A DNA stretch of 44,396 nucleotides from Bacteroidota bacterium. Lineage in GTDB: Bacteria; Bacteroidota; Bacteroidia; Chitinophagales; Saprospiraceae. The notes beneath the pieces were generated by a model. The model was given only the letters and a program-made list of their open reading frames with translations, had not been told where the DNA came from and did not search any database. The stretch lies in the NCBI GenBank assembly GCA_029561355.1, contig JAKQJD010000197.1, positions 1-44,396 on the forward strand. The letters are read 5' to 3'. Position 1 is the first letter of the stretch. Every line of letters starts with the position of its first letter. Made by a program: the position numbers and the translations under genes. Shown here one piece after another: positions 8,976-17,611 of the stretch.

Positions 8976-10112
8976 ATGTCAAAACCATCCACACTCGTTT
9001 ATATCCTGCTGCTTACATTGCCATGCCGGGTTTTTACCCAAAATGCCATTGAATGGCTGCTACCGGTGGGCTCTTACGAAAGTGTGCAGCGCTGGGGCGA
9101 TTATTTTCTCGTTCAGCAAAACGGGCGCTGGGGCGTCCTCGATGCGCATCAAAATTTTTTAATAAAACCCAAATTTGAAAATGCGTACGTACTGAATGAA
9201 TGGGCATTCTCGGCACAGGAAAAAGGTTTATGGGGCGTTTTTCACCGGAACAACTTCAGAAAATGGGCCGTCAGGCCGCAATATTACCCGGAGGAAGGAT
9301 CGTCCGTTCTCACCTCCAACTGGGGGCTTCCGCATAGTTGGCTCGGTTACCGGAATGGCTATGCTTTCGCTATTACGGTGAGCGAAAAAGGTGTGGTTCT
9401 GCAACCTGCTACAATCGAACCGCCCGCAGGCATGGAAGTGCTCGAGCCTCAAGAAAATGCTCCGGCAGCACCCCAAATGCCAAGTCCGCAGCCCTGGCAC
9501 AGCCAGTGGGGAAGTGTCGATTTTATGTTCGAACCGTATGTAGCGGACGATGAAACTACCTGGAAAATTCCGCGCCGGGACGTATTCAAAGTGACCGACA
9601 ATGAAGGCAAAACAGGCATTGTCGACAGCACCGGCCGCATCCTGATTCCCACCCGATCTGCTTACTTTCAGGTAGTTCAATTCAACACCCTGGCCTTGCT
9701 GGAAAACCGTGGGCAGCCCGGTCCGGAAGAATATGCCTTTTACCGGCTCTCCGATGGGAAACGTATGTCCCCAAAAACCTATCAGCATTACATCACTATG
9801 TCAGTCAGTAGCAAAGAGCCGATTCTGGTGTGGAATGACCTCGACCCGTCTGCCGGAAAAGGATACGGATTACTTAGTCCTGCCGGCGAAGAACAGATTC
9901 CCTGTGTCTACGAAAGCTTGGCAGCCTATGCGCCGCCCGGTTTTATGCCCGCGAAAAAAGGTGGCAAATGGGGCATTATCGATATGAAAAACGAGTTGCT
10001 ATTGCCGTTCGAATACGAGGAGATCCTGGTTGGATCTATGGAACCGGCAGCGGATGTGTATGTAACGAAAAACGGAAAGATGGGGGTGCTGCGGGTAAAG
10101 GGGCGTAAGTGA
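8976..10112 (+). CDS. Secreted WG-repeat protein
   Basis: A protein of 378 residues from the chosen ATG at 8976, which gives a clean signal peptide (MSKPSTLVYILLLTLP, cleavage near CRVFTQ). In-frame ATGs at 8949 and 8913 would add an unlikely leader. The mature part carries repeated WG motifs: NGRWGVLD, KGLWGVF, EGKTGIVDS, KGGKWGIID and NGKMGVL. These are hallmarks of WG (KWG) beta-propeller-like repeats, each followed by a loop such as LIPTRSAYF or LLPFEYEEI. WG-repeat proteins are abundant in Bacteroidota and are mostly uncharacterised, with roles proposed in surface binding. It stands alone between the 8466-8875 element and a repeat-rich gap, and no partner gene is evident. Confidence 0.85.
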   Translation: MSKPSTLVYILLLTLPCRVFTQNAIEWLLPVGSYESVQRWGDYFLVQQNGRWGVLDAHQNFLIKPKFENAYVLNEWAFSAQEKGLWGVFHRNNFRKWAVRPQYYPEEGSSVLTSNWGLPHSWLGYRNGYAFAITVSEKGVVLQPATIEPPAGMEVLEPQENAPAAPQMPSPQPWHSQWGSVDFMFEPYVADDETTWKIPRRDVFKVTDNEGKTGIVDSTGRILIPTRSAYFQVVQFNTLALLENRGQPGPEEYAFYRLSDGKRMSPKTYQHYITMSVSSKEPILVWNDLDPSAGKGYGLLSPAGEEQIPCVYESLAAYAPPGFMPAKKGGKWGIIDMKNELLLPFEYEEILVGSMEPAADVYVTKNGKMGVLRVKGRK

Positions 10113-10280
10113 CTATGCGTAGCTGCAATACGCGCCGGAGGTCGCCGGGCTGCCAAGCGTTCAAGCCACCTCGACGATGGAAGGGAAACTCCGGGCTCGG
10201 AGAGCCTCTCGAACGTGTTGTATTGACCGCCCAATAGGTCCCCCGGACCGCCGAACCCGTACCGCATCCCGTCGGATACG

Positions 10281-10520
10281 TCCGTTTGACCGTCAGATAG
10301 GTCTTTTATCCATCCAGATACGTAGCGGACCCATCTGGATAGACAAAAGACCTATCTGACGGTCAAGCAGACGTGATAGAATAGGTAGCCGACGTATCTG
10401 GATAGGTGGGCTACCTGCATGGATAGATAAAAGACGTATCTGACGGTCAAACGGACGTGTTATAATAGGTGGCTGATGTATCTGGATAGGTAGGCCACCT
10501 GCCTGGATAGATAAAACAGG
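10281..10520. repeat. Two 84-bp tandem repeats plus a partial third and an inverted copy
   Basis: Positions 10337-10420 and 10421-10504 are 84-bp direct repeats with about a dozen differences, followed by the start of a third unit (10505-10520). Upstream, 10281-10322 is an inverted copy of the first part of the unit, sharing GATAAAAGACCTATCTGACG in reverse complement. The words TATCTGGATAGG and TCTGACGGTCAA recur. The inverted copy can pair with either direct copy to make alternative long hairpins. The rest of the 10113-10609 gap (497 bp) has no gene I can support; weaker related words such as GACCGCCCAATAGGTC occur near 10226. The array lies downstream of both flanking genes, which converge on it. 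Confidence 0.8.
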
Positions 10521-10609
10521 GGACCGGAAGGCAGGAATAATCCAGCCACCTCACTGCGGGGACGAGGCAAGGCGGAAGGCAAGATTGAATTTTTTGTGAC
10601 TAGGTCCTT

Positions 10610-12571
10610 CTATGTCGCGGCAAGCGACTCGACAATAGTGCGCAGTTCGATTCCAGCCGCCATCGTATAACGCCCCCCTTCCACCCGCACCATATCATAA
10701 ATACCCGAGCGCCGCGGGCGGGCGTCCTGCCCAGAAGGAACCGAGCCGCCAGGCTGAGCGACGGGGTGGCTCGAAGCCACCCGGTCGCTCGGCACAGCCA
10801 CCCGGTCGCCCGAAACGTTCCCCTTTTCGCTGAGAGCCGCCATTCTATCGCCCGAAACAGCATCCTTTTCGCCGGGAGCAGCCGTTCCGTCGCCCGAAAC
10901 GCCCGACAACGACTTCAACTTCCTGCCCGATACTTCCCGCAGCCGCACTTCCTCCACCGCTTTCTGCACCCGCCCCTGCACGCTGTTCCGTACCGGCGCA
11001 GGTTTCTGCTGCATGATCTTTTGCACTTTCTCCGCTGCCGCCGGGCTGCCCGCTTTTTCCAGCACCGGCAGTAGGCGTCGCACTTCCTCGGCCGAGCCGG
11101 CGGACTCCATTTTTTTCAAAATAGCGCCGTCGAGTACGGGTTGTGTTTTTTGTAGCACCTCGGGATTGGAGGCCGCCGCATCGGCCACTTCGCCGAGCCG
11201 TTCCTGGCGCGGGAAATCGCGGAGGTAGGCCTGCACTTTCCTTTCCGTGGGTTGCGACTGAATAGATGCCACGTAGGCATTTTCCACTTCCGGCAGCAGT
11301 TCGGCGCGGTTTTGCACGGCGGCTTTTAGTTCGGAGAGGCGTTCGCTTTCCGGGAAATCGGCTACGAACTGGCGGATTTTCACGCGGTCGGGGTCGCTGC
11401 GCAGACTGGCCAGCGAGCCGGTTTCGAGGGTGGAAATCCGCTCCGCCACCCGGGTTTCGTATTTTCCCTGCCGGTACTGGCGCTGGTATTCGCGCAGGTC
11501 GGCCAGGCGGCCCGTTTCTTCGGCTTTGTAGAAATAGGCTTTTTCGAGGTGCGGACTGCCCTTGGGCGCGTATTTTTCGATGTAGCCGGCATAGGCTTCG
11601 GCCGTGTCTTTCACACTGGCCACCCACCAGTCGCGCGTGGCGGGCGGGGTGATCGCCCAGGTAGCGGAAGGCGCCAGAATGATGAACGCCAGGAAAAACG
11701 CCAGCGGTTTCAGGCGGCTGTTGGGTTTGTATTCGGGCGCATCGACCGGCTCGGAGGGCGCGTATTTCACCTTCACCTCATTCGGAGCGGTGGAAGTGGA
11801 AGAACTTTGAAAAGCGAACGTCTGTCCGCTCGGCTTGAAATCCGTGTCCTGCGGCGCAGGCGCTTCGGTGACGATCGTGACCGTTTCCATCAGCGACACC
11901 TCACGGGGAATCGGTTCGGCAAAACCTTCCACTTTTTCCAGGATCGACACTTTTACCAGTAACTGGTGCACACCTTCCACGAGCGGGGTGACGCTGAAAT
12001 TCCATTCCGTAAAACCTGTTTCGCGCACGAGTTGGGTGCGGCTGTTAAGGGCATTGATCTGAAATGTGCTGCCCTCGGGATCGAGCAGTTCGGCGCTCAT
12101 CACGTCGGAAATTTCCACGTGGGAGCGCACCTGCACGTGTTCGTCGAGCACAATATTTTCCAGAATAGCATCTTCATCCACGGCCACGCGGATGGTGCAA
12201 CGCGTGGGTTTGCGCACCGGCATCACGTGTGGCACGCGATAAAGGACACTGCCGCGTTTGGCGGTTTTTCCGGTAGCAGGGGTATTGGCCGTTATTTCAA
12301 AATCGGCTTCCGTGAGCGTACCGAGCAGGTCGAAAAAATCGGCCGACACTTGGTCGACCAGGCGACGATATTCTTCCGGAGAGATGGTGTTGCGGAACCG
12401 CTCCTTGTTGGCCGCATTCAGCCGGGCGATAAGCGCCGACACGATGCGGTATTTTTCCGAACCCTCGGGCAAATGCACCAGCAAACCATTCAGCGCGCCC
12501 GGCAGGTCGGTATCCCGGAGTTGCGCTTCAAGTTGCCTGCGAAATTCTGCGAGCGGTTGGGTGAGCGGCAT
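10610..12571 (-). CDS. Effector-associated-domain membrane protein with truncated C-terminal FGE-sulfatase-like domain
   Basis: A 653-residue protein. Residues 1-95 are helical and resemble the effector-associated (EAD) adaptor domains of bacterial conflict systems, including the ISPEEYRRLVDQV segment typical of their last helix. A beta-rich region follows (about 110-240), then one membrane segment (about 288-312, LKPLAFFLAFIILAPSATWAI). A long helical-repeat region comes next, and then a low-complexity linker with repeated SGDR/SGDG words. The end reads YDMVRVEGGRYTM and then AAGIELRTIVESLAAT. MVRVEGGRYTMG is the usual opening of a formylglycine-generating-enzyme (FGE-sulfatase) domain, which normally runs on for about 220-250 residues. 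Here it is cut at once and the next 497 bp are repeats, so the protein is probably a C-terminally truncated relic of an EAD-FGE protein, possibly still expressed. Confidence 0.65.
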   Translation of the reverse strand: MPLTQPLAEFRRQLEAQLRDTDLPGALNGLLVHLPEGSEKYRIVSALIARLNAANKERFRNTISPEEYRRLVDQVSADFFDLLGTLTEADFEITANTPATGKTAKRGSVLYRVPHVMPVRKPTRCTIRVAVDEDAILENIVLDEHVQVRSHVEISDVMSAELLDPEGSTFQINALNSRTQLVRETGFTEWNFSVTPLVEGVHQLLVKVSILEKVEGFAEPIPREVSLMETVTIVTEAPAPQDTDFKPSGQTFAFQSSSTSTAPNEVKVKYAPSEPVDAPEYKPNSRLKPLAFFLAFIILAPSATWAITPPATRDWWVASVKDTAEAYAGYIEKYAPKGSPHLEKAYFYKAEETGRLADLREYQRQYRQGKYETRVAERISTLETGSLASLRSDPDRVKIRQFVADFPESERLSELKAAVQNRAELLPEVENAYVASIQSQPTERKVQAYLRDFPRQERLGEVADAAASNPEVLQKTQPVLDGAILKKMESAGSAEEVRRLLPVLEKAGSPAAAEKVQKIMQQKPAPVRNSVQGRVQKAVEEVRLREVSGRKLKSLSGVSGDGTAAPGEKDAVSGDRMAALSEKGNVSGDRVAVPSDRVASSHPVAQPGGSVPSGQDARPRRSGIYDMVRVEGGRYTMAAGIELRTIVESLAAT

Positions 12572-12624
12572 GGCGGTTGGCTTGGCTTTGGTGAGAATTC
12601 AGGCAAATATATTATTTATTTTAT

Positions 12625-12747
12625 GTTGATGAGGGTTGATAAGGGTTTATAAGGGTTGATATTTAGCCGCTCGGGAAATGGAAGGATTTCAACTTTTTCG
12701 AGCGGCTAAATATCAACCCTTATAAACCCTTATCAACCCTCATCAAC
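12625..12747. repeat. Perfect 49-bp inverted repeat
   Basis: Positions 12625-12673 and 12699-12747 are exact reverse complements over 49 bases, separated by a 25-base loop. Arms are built of GGGTTGATAAGGGTTTATAA words and end in ATTTAGCCGCTCG at the loop side. More copies of the same words flank it (to about 12770). It lies downstream of the MlaE-type gene and upstream of the EAD-protein start, so it could end the permease transcript. The same arm words and the same GCTCG tip recur at 39086-39326, indicating a dispersed repeat family and not a one-off terminator. Confidence 0.88.
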
Positions 12748-12779
12748 CCTTATCAACATTTTTCATCAACCTAAAAACC

Positions 12780-13541
12780 TCATCCCGTCAGCAGCACCGC
12801 AATCAAATAGTCGGCGAGCAAAATCAAAATATCGCTAAAAACCACGGCCCGGGTGCTTGCCTGACCCAGTTCGACGCTGCCGCCTTTTACGTAGTAACCC
12901 TGATAGCAGGAAACGCTGGTGAGGATGAATGCGAACACGAACGATTTCACGTACATCATGAACACGTTGTACGGCTCGAAGAACGAGCGTACGCCCTGGA
13001 TGTATTCCGCATCGGTGATCAGTCCGGTCGGTACGCTGGAGAGGTAACCGCCGATGACGGCTACGAAAGCCGAAAATGTGACGAGCAGCGGAATGACGAA
13101 CAATGCCGCGATCACCTTGGGCATAATCAGGTACGCCGCCGTATTGACACCCATGACTTCCATGGCATCGATGTGTTCTTTCTGGCGCATGCCGCCGATT
13201 TCAGCGGCCATATTGGAACCGACTTTGCCGGCCAGTACCAGGCAGGTAATGGTGGGCGACAGTTCGATGAGGGCCAGGTCGCGCACGATGTAGCCGATAT
13301 AATAACGCGGCACCAGTTGTCCGTCGAGTTGATAGGCGAATTGAACGGCGGCCACAGCCCCGATGAATACCGAAATCAGGCACACGATAATGAGCGAACC
13401 GACGCCGATGTCGTTCATCTGGCGCATAGTTTCCTTCCAGTACATGATGAATTTTTCAGGCCTGCCGAAGGCATGTTTCATCATGATCAGGTACCGGCCC
13501 ATGTGGCGCAGGTAATTGTAGCGTACGATGCTTGGGTCCAT
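12780..13541 (-). CDS. mlaE: MlaE-family ABC transporter permease
   Basis: A 253-residue protein from the ATG at 13541; a longer frame to 13616 would add residues encoded by GTTGAGG-type repeat DNA and is rejected. It has five or six hydrophobic segments and the conserved MlaE motif EIGGMRQKEHIDAMEVMGV, preceded by PTITCLVLAGKVGSNMAA. MlaE is the inner-membrane permease of the Mla/MCE phospholipid transport system, which moves lipids between the inner and outer membranes together with the MlaF ATPase and an MlaD (MCE) protein. In many Bacteroidota the ATPase gene follows the permease. Here the next gene downstream is the unrelated EAD protein, so MlaF and the MCE partner must be encoded elsewhere. 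Confidence 0.9.
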   Translation of the reverse strand: MDPSIVRYNYLRHMGRYLIMMKHAFGRPEKFIMYWKETMRQMNDIGVGSLIIVCLISVFIGAVAAVQFAYQLDGQLVPRYYIGYIVRDLALIELSPTITCLVLAGKVGSNMAAEIGGMRQKEHIDAMEVMGVNTAAYLIMPKVIAALFVIPLLVTFSAFVAVIGGYLSSVPTGLITDAEYIQGVRSFFEPYNVFMMYVKSFVFAFILTSVSCYQGYYVKGGSVELGQASTRAVVFSDILILLADYLIAVLLTG

Positions 13542-13570
13542 ATGTTGCGTTGTGTTGAGGTTGTTGAGGG

Positions 13571-13785
13571 GTTGAGATTGTTGAGGGGTTGCCAAACACG
13601 ATATACCAAACCCCAAACACCCTTAATGCGGCTTCAAAGGTTCGGCTTTTTTTTCAAAATTTCAGGATCGGCACATGAAAACATCCGGGCGGCTATCTTC
13701 TCGCTGAGATCAGTTATACTTTTGCCCCACCTCAACTCTCAACATCTCAACCTCTCAACATTCTCAACCCCTCAACAATCTCAAC
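13571..13785. repeat. Inverted 21-bp repeat of GTTGAGG-type words flanking a divergent promoter region
   Basis: Positions 13571-13591 (GTTGAGATTGTTGAGGGGTTG) and 13765-13785 are exact reverse complements over 21 bases. Each is embedded in a longer run of similar words: TTGAGG from about 13553 on one side and CTCAAC from about 13732 to 13797 on the other. The repeats flank the 263-bp gap between the divergent mlaE and SDR genes, and each arm lies in one gene's likely 5' untranslated region. A terminator role is therefore unlikely. Confidence 0.75.
13717..13724 (+). promoter_or_regulatory. Candidate Bacteroidota -7 box (TACTTTTG)
   Basis: TACTTTTG matches the Bacteroidota sigma-ABfr -7 consensus TAnnTTTG exactly, about 80 bp upstream of the SDR start codon. 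No clear TTTG -33 box is seen at the usual distance, so the call rests on one element. If real, transcription would start near 13730 and the 5' UTR would contain the CTCAAC-rich repeat run. Confidence 0.35.
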
Positions 13786-13804
13786 AGCCCTCAACCTTCT
13801 CATC

Positions 13805-14512
13805 ATGAACAAAACCGCAGTCATCACCGGCGCTACCAAAGGCCTCGGCCGCGCGCTGGCAGAAGTTTTTGCCGCACGAGGTTTCGACCTGTGCGTTTGC
13901 GCGCGCACGGAAGCCGATTTACAGATCATGCAATCGGAGTGGAGTACGCAGTTTCCGGACGTACAACTCCATATTTTTCCGGCCGATCTGGGCAAAAAAT
14001 CGGAAACGCAGGAGTTTGCCGCATTCGTCAAATCTACCTGGCCGCAGGTCGACGTACTGATCAACAATGCGGGTATTTACATTGGCGGACTGGTGTCGGA
14101 AGAACGCGAAGGCACACTCGAAACCATGTTGGAAACCAACCTGTACAGCGCCTATCACCTCACCCGGGCGCTGCTGCCGGCCATGGTTCCGCACAAGTCG
14201 GGGCACATTTTTAACATGTGTTCCATCGCCAGTTTTATGGCGTACCCCAACGGCGGATCGTACAGCATTTCCAAATTTGCCCTGCTCGGATTTTCAAAAG
14301 TGCTGCGCGAGGAAATGAAACAGCACGGCATTAAAGTGACGAGCATTATGCCCGGAGCCGCCTGGTCGGATTCGTGGCGGGGCGTCGAATTGCCCGAAGA
14401 ACGGCTCATGCAGGCGATGGACGTGGCAAAAGCCGTGTGGGGCTGTTATGACCTGTCGCCGGCAGCGGTGGTGGAAGAGTTGATTTTGCGGCCGCAGTTG
14501 GGGGATCTGTGA
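13805..14512 (+). CDS. SDR-family NAD(P)-dependent oxidoreductase
   Basis: A 235-residue classical short-chain dehydrogenase/reductase. The cofactor-binding TGATKGLG lies at residues 8-15, NNAG is present in the middle, and the catalytic region has Ser in CSIASF and Tyr-Lys in YSISK. Length and motif spacing are normal for the classical SDR family, and the protein is likely cytosolic with a Rossmann fold. The CARTEAD segment after beta-2 is compatible with NADPH preference. Substrate is unknown; close family annotations are often generic 3-oxoacyl-reductase-like. It is a single gene with its own candidate promoter and is not obviously linked to its neighbours. Confidence 0.92.
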   Translation: MNKTAVITGATKGLGRALAEVFAARGFDLCVCARTEADLQIMQSEWSTQFPDVQLHIFPADLGKKSETQEFAAFVKSTWPQVDVLINNAGIYIGGLVSEEREGTLETMLETNLYSAYHLTRALLPAMVPHKSGHIFNMCSIASFMAYPNGGSYSISKFALLGFSKVLREEMKQHGIKVTSIMPGAAWSDSWRGVELPEERLMQAMDVAKAVWGCYDLSPAAVVEELILRPQLGDL

Positions 14513-14699
14513 GACGCGGATTTCGCGGATTGAGTTTTCAGGAGGGCCGATGCCATTTTTTCAAGCCAATCTGCATCTTGTTTTTCAAAAAAAAACCGCT
14601 ATCCCCATTTTTTTGCATATTTGCAATCACCTCCTTCAAACGCATGCAGGCCCTGCCTGTTATCCTGTGCAGGCGGTAATTACAATTAAAGTTGCCCCG

Positions 14700-17573
14700 A
14701 TGAAAAGAGCGATTCTTTCCTCCATAGAGTTTTGGATACTCGCAGCAGTGGTACTGTCGCTTTGTTTTTTTCAAAACCCGGCGCCATCGAAAATGCGCGT
14801 TCCGCCTGACGTAAAGGAAAGCCTTCAACGGGTACAGCAGATACAACTTCAGCACCCCGATAGTGCGTGGTATCTGCTACGTGCAGTAGGAGAAAATATT
14901 TCCGCAAATCCTGCCAAAGATTCTATTGCATGTAAGGAAGTAGCCGGTGCGATGGTAATCTTCGCGCGCATTGCCGACAGCCTTTATTTTACCGATATTG
15001 CCATTGAAGGTTTCAGGGCAGGTCTGCGGTTGTACGAATTTTTTCCGCAGGAGAACCGCAAGGAAATTCTGGGAACAACACTTGGCCTGGGCATATCGCT
15101 CAACAATAACTACCGCCTCAACGAAGCGCTCGAAGTACTGAACCGGGCTTTGCAACTGTCGCAGGTACTGTATGGAGAATACAGCGTACCTGTGGGCAAT
15201 TGTTATGACCGTATCGGAGCAGTGTACAGCGGCAAGAGAGACTATTACAAGGCCGTCCAGTATTTTCAAAAACAATACAATGTACTCTGGAAAGTCCACG
15301 GAGGTAGCAGCAAATGGCTTTCCTACCCGATATGCCAGATGGCCGATGCCTACAACAGGCTGGGCGACTACAGCAAAGCGATTCAGTTGTGCCGGGAAGG
15401 CCAGGCGCTGGGCGGCAAGATGGGAGGCTATGACCACTATTACTGGGGTATTTTGAGCGACTGCTACATGCAGACCGGCGATTATGACCATGCCCTGGAA
15501 ATTCAATTAAAAACCATCGGCCTCAAAAAAGCCTCTTACGAAACTGAATTCAACCCCGAAATCGGAGAGTCCTATCGCGAATTGGGTGACATATTTTTTG
15601 CTAAAAAAGATTTTAAAAGCGCCGACAGCCTGTATCGTAAATCGCTTTACCTGCTGCAAAATCTCGAAGTCGCACCCAAAGAAGCACTTGCCTGTACCTG
15701 GCTTTCTTTTGCACTGCTGCACGAATCCGAAAACAAGATCGACCTGGCCTTGTCCGATTGCGCTCATTCGCTCGGGCACTGTGTGAACACAACCGGCATG
15801 CCTGCTGCCGGGAATCCTTCTTTTTATCAAACGCCCTATCCGCAGCTGCTGGCAGATATTCTGGCATGCAAGGGTGATCTGTTATCGGTTGTTGCCGGCA
15901 ACTCAAAACGCAATACAGACCTTGAAGAGGTACTCGATGCGTATGAAAAAAGCATCGAGTGCAACTCTCATATTTACCGGGAAATGGAAGAGGAAAACTC
16001 CAAGACCTATTTCGTGACGCAGATCTACCCCTTGTATGAAAAAGCGATCGGTACAGCGCTGAAGTTGCATGAACAATCAGGTAACCGGAAGTGGCTGGAA
16101 AAGGCATTTCTGTTCGTTGAAAAAAGCAAGGCGGCCTCCCTCCTGGAAGCGGTACGGCAATCGGGCGCCGAGTATTTCGCAGGTGTGCCGGAGGAATTGC
16201 AACGTCGGGAACGCAGTCTTCTCCTCCGCAAACTGCGCCTGGAAGCGGATATTCAATTTAACCTCGAATACGGCGAAAACGAAAATTCTGAATTGATCAA
16301 ATCGCTGCGTGATTCCGTCTTCGCCACCGAAAACGCCCGGAAGGCGCTTACTACGTCCATCGCCGGAAAATATCCCGAATATTACAGCCTGAAGTACGAT
16401 ACGGCCGTCGGGTCCATTTCTGCTTTGCAAAAACAATTGTCTGACCGCCAGATGATCCTGGAATACTTCCAGGGCGCCGACCGGCTGTTCGCCTTTGCCG
16501 TGACGGCATCGGACTGCGATTACCGGGAGATCCGGACCGACACTGCATGGACCGGCCAGATCAGGCTGCTCAAAAACTTTATGTTCGACGAATCGCCGGA
16601 CAGCCCGGCCAAAAAAGCGGCCTATATCGCGTCGGCACATGCGCTATATGAAAAACTGATGGCGCCGTTCGAAAGCCTGGCCTCCGGCAAACAAGGTATC
16701 ATCGTTATTCCCGACGGAGAATTGTCTGCCCTGCCACTTCAGGCGCTGCTGACCGAGCGTGTGTCGCCGGAAACCGGCTATCGCAAACTCCCGTACGTGA
16801 TCCGGAAATGGGACATCTCTTATTCCTATTCGGCTACCCTGTTGATGCAGCCGTTCGTGAAACACCACCCTTCATCAGCTTTTGGTGGCTGGGCGCCTGA
16901 TTATGAAGGACTGTCGCACCTGTTTTTTAACCGGGAAGAAGTGCAGAAGTCGGCCGGCATACTCGGCGGCGACACCTACCTGGGCGAACAGGCTACGGAA
17001 TCCGTTTTTAAAAAGAACTGTGCGAATTACGATATCCTGTTGCTCTCGATGCACGGATTTGTGAATGATACGATGCCGGGACTTTCACGGCTCGTTTTTT
17101 CGGAAAAACCGGAATCCGGCGAAGATGGCAGTTTACACACCTATGAAGTATATGGATTGTCGCTGGCCGCCAGCCTGACGGTGCTGAGCGCATGCGAAAC
17201 GGGTAAAGGTTTTCTGTTGCAGGGAGAGGGAATTCAGAGTATTGCCCGCGCTTTTCGGTATGCCGGGTGCCCGTCGGTCATTGCCAGCTACTGGAAAGCG
17301 AACGAAGCCGCCTCGGCGGAATTGATTGGAAGTTTTTTCAATCGCATCCGGAACACAACTTCCGTTGAAGCACTGGAAGCGGCGAAGCGGTATTTTATCG
17401 ACCACCCATACGACGAGCGGCTGGCGCATCCGCATTTCTGGGCTACCTTCAATTGCATCGACGGGTATCTTCAACCTAAAAGCACCCTCCACTGGTACGG
17501 GTGGGCGCTGGCAGCCGTACTGGCTGCGTGGCTGGTATGGATCGCCTGGCGCAGGTACGTGAAAAAAGTATAG
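14700..17573 (+). CDS. CHAT-domain caspase-like protease with TPR repeats and C-terminal membrane anchor
   Basis: A 957-residue protein from the ATG at 14700 (MKRAILSSIEF). An in-frame ATG at 14550 is less likely because it adds 50 residues before the hydrophobic leader. An N-terminal membrane segment or signal (about residues 8-25) is followed by tetratricopeptide repeats (about 60-420) and a coiled-coil-like linker. The CHAT domain spans about 600-925 and carries the predicted catalytic pair His785 (LLSMHGF) and Cys832 (LSACETG). A final membrane segment is WYGWALAAVLAAWLVWIAW. CHAT proteases belong to the caspase/separase clan; bacterial examples include the TPR-CHAT protease of type III-E CRISPR. 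It is 38 bp upstream of the giant T9SS protein, so co-transcription is likely. The opposing sigma/anti-sigma pair suggests a regulated surface-stress or processing module (inference). Confidence 0.9.
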   Translation: MKRAILSSIEFWILAAVVLSLCFFQNPAPSKMRVPPDVKESLQRVQQIQLQHPDSAWYLLRAVGENISANPAKDSIACKEVAGAMVIFARIADSLYFTDIAIEGFRAGLRLYEFFPQENRKEILGTTLGLGISLNNNYRLNEALEVLNRALQLSQVLYGEYSVPVGNCYDRIGAVYSGKRDYYKAVQYFQKQYNVLWKVHGGSSKWLSYPICQMADAYNRLGDYSKAIQLCREGQALGGKMGGYDHYYWGILSDCYMQTGDYDHALEIQLKTIGLKKASYETEFNPEIGESYRELGDIFFAKKDFKSADSLYRKSLYLLQNLEVAPKEALACTWLSFALLHESENKIDLALSDCAHSLGHCVNTTGMPAAGNPSFYQTPYPQLLADILACKGDLLSVVAGNSKRNTDLEEVLDAYEKSIECNSHIYREMEEENSKTYFVTQIYPLYEKAIGTALKLHEQSGNRKWLEKAFLFVEKSKAASLLEAVRQSGAEYFAGVPEELQRRERSLLLRKLRLEADIQFNLEYGENENSELIKSLRDSVFATENARKALTTSIAGKYPEYYSLKYDTAVGSISALQKQLSDRQMILEYFQGADRLFAFAVTASDCDYREIRTDTAWTGQIRLLKNFMFDESPDSPAKKAAYIASAHALYEKLMAPFESLASGKQGIIVIPDGELSALPLQALLTERVSPETGYRKLPYVIRKWDISYSYSATLLMQPFVKHHPSSAFGGWAPDYEGLSHLFFNREEVQKSAGILGGDTYLGEQATESVFKKNCANYDILLLSMHGFVNDTMPGLSRLVFSEKPESGEDGSLHTYEVYGLSLAASLTVLSACETGKGFLLQGEGIQSIARAFRYAGCPSVIASYWKANEAASAELIGSFFNRIRNTTSVEALEAAKRYFIDHPYDERLAHPHFWATFNCIDGYLQPKSTLHWYGWALAAVLAAWLVWIAWRRYVKKV

Positions 17574-17611
17574 ATATTACTATCATTTCGTTCATTCCTA
17601 AACCTCATCAC

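Noticed and set aside
10281-10520. CRISPR array
   Set aside because: Units are contiguous 84-bp tandem copies with an inverted partner, not short identical repeats with unique spacers, and no cas gene is nearby.
12625-12747. Simple intrinsic terminator for mlaE
   Set aside because: The stem is far too long, has no GC-rich core with U-tract, and the same family occurs between divergent genes at 39086-39326.
14550-14699. N-terminal extension of the CHAT protein from an upstream ATG
   Set aside because: It would place 50 residues before the hydrophobic leader; the ATG at 14700 gives a normal signal or membrane-anchor sequence.
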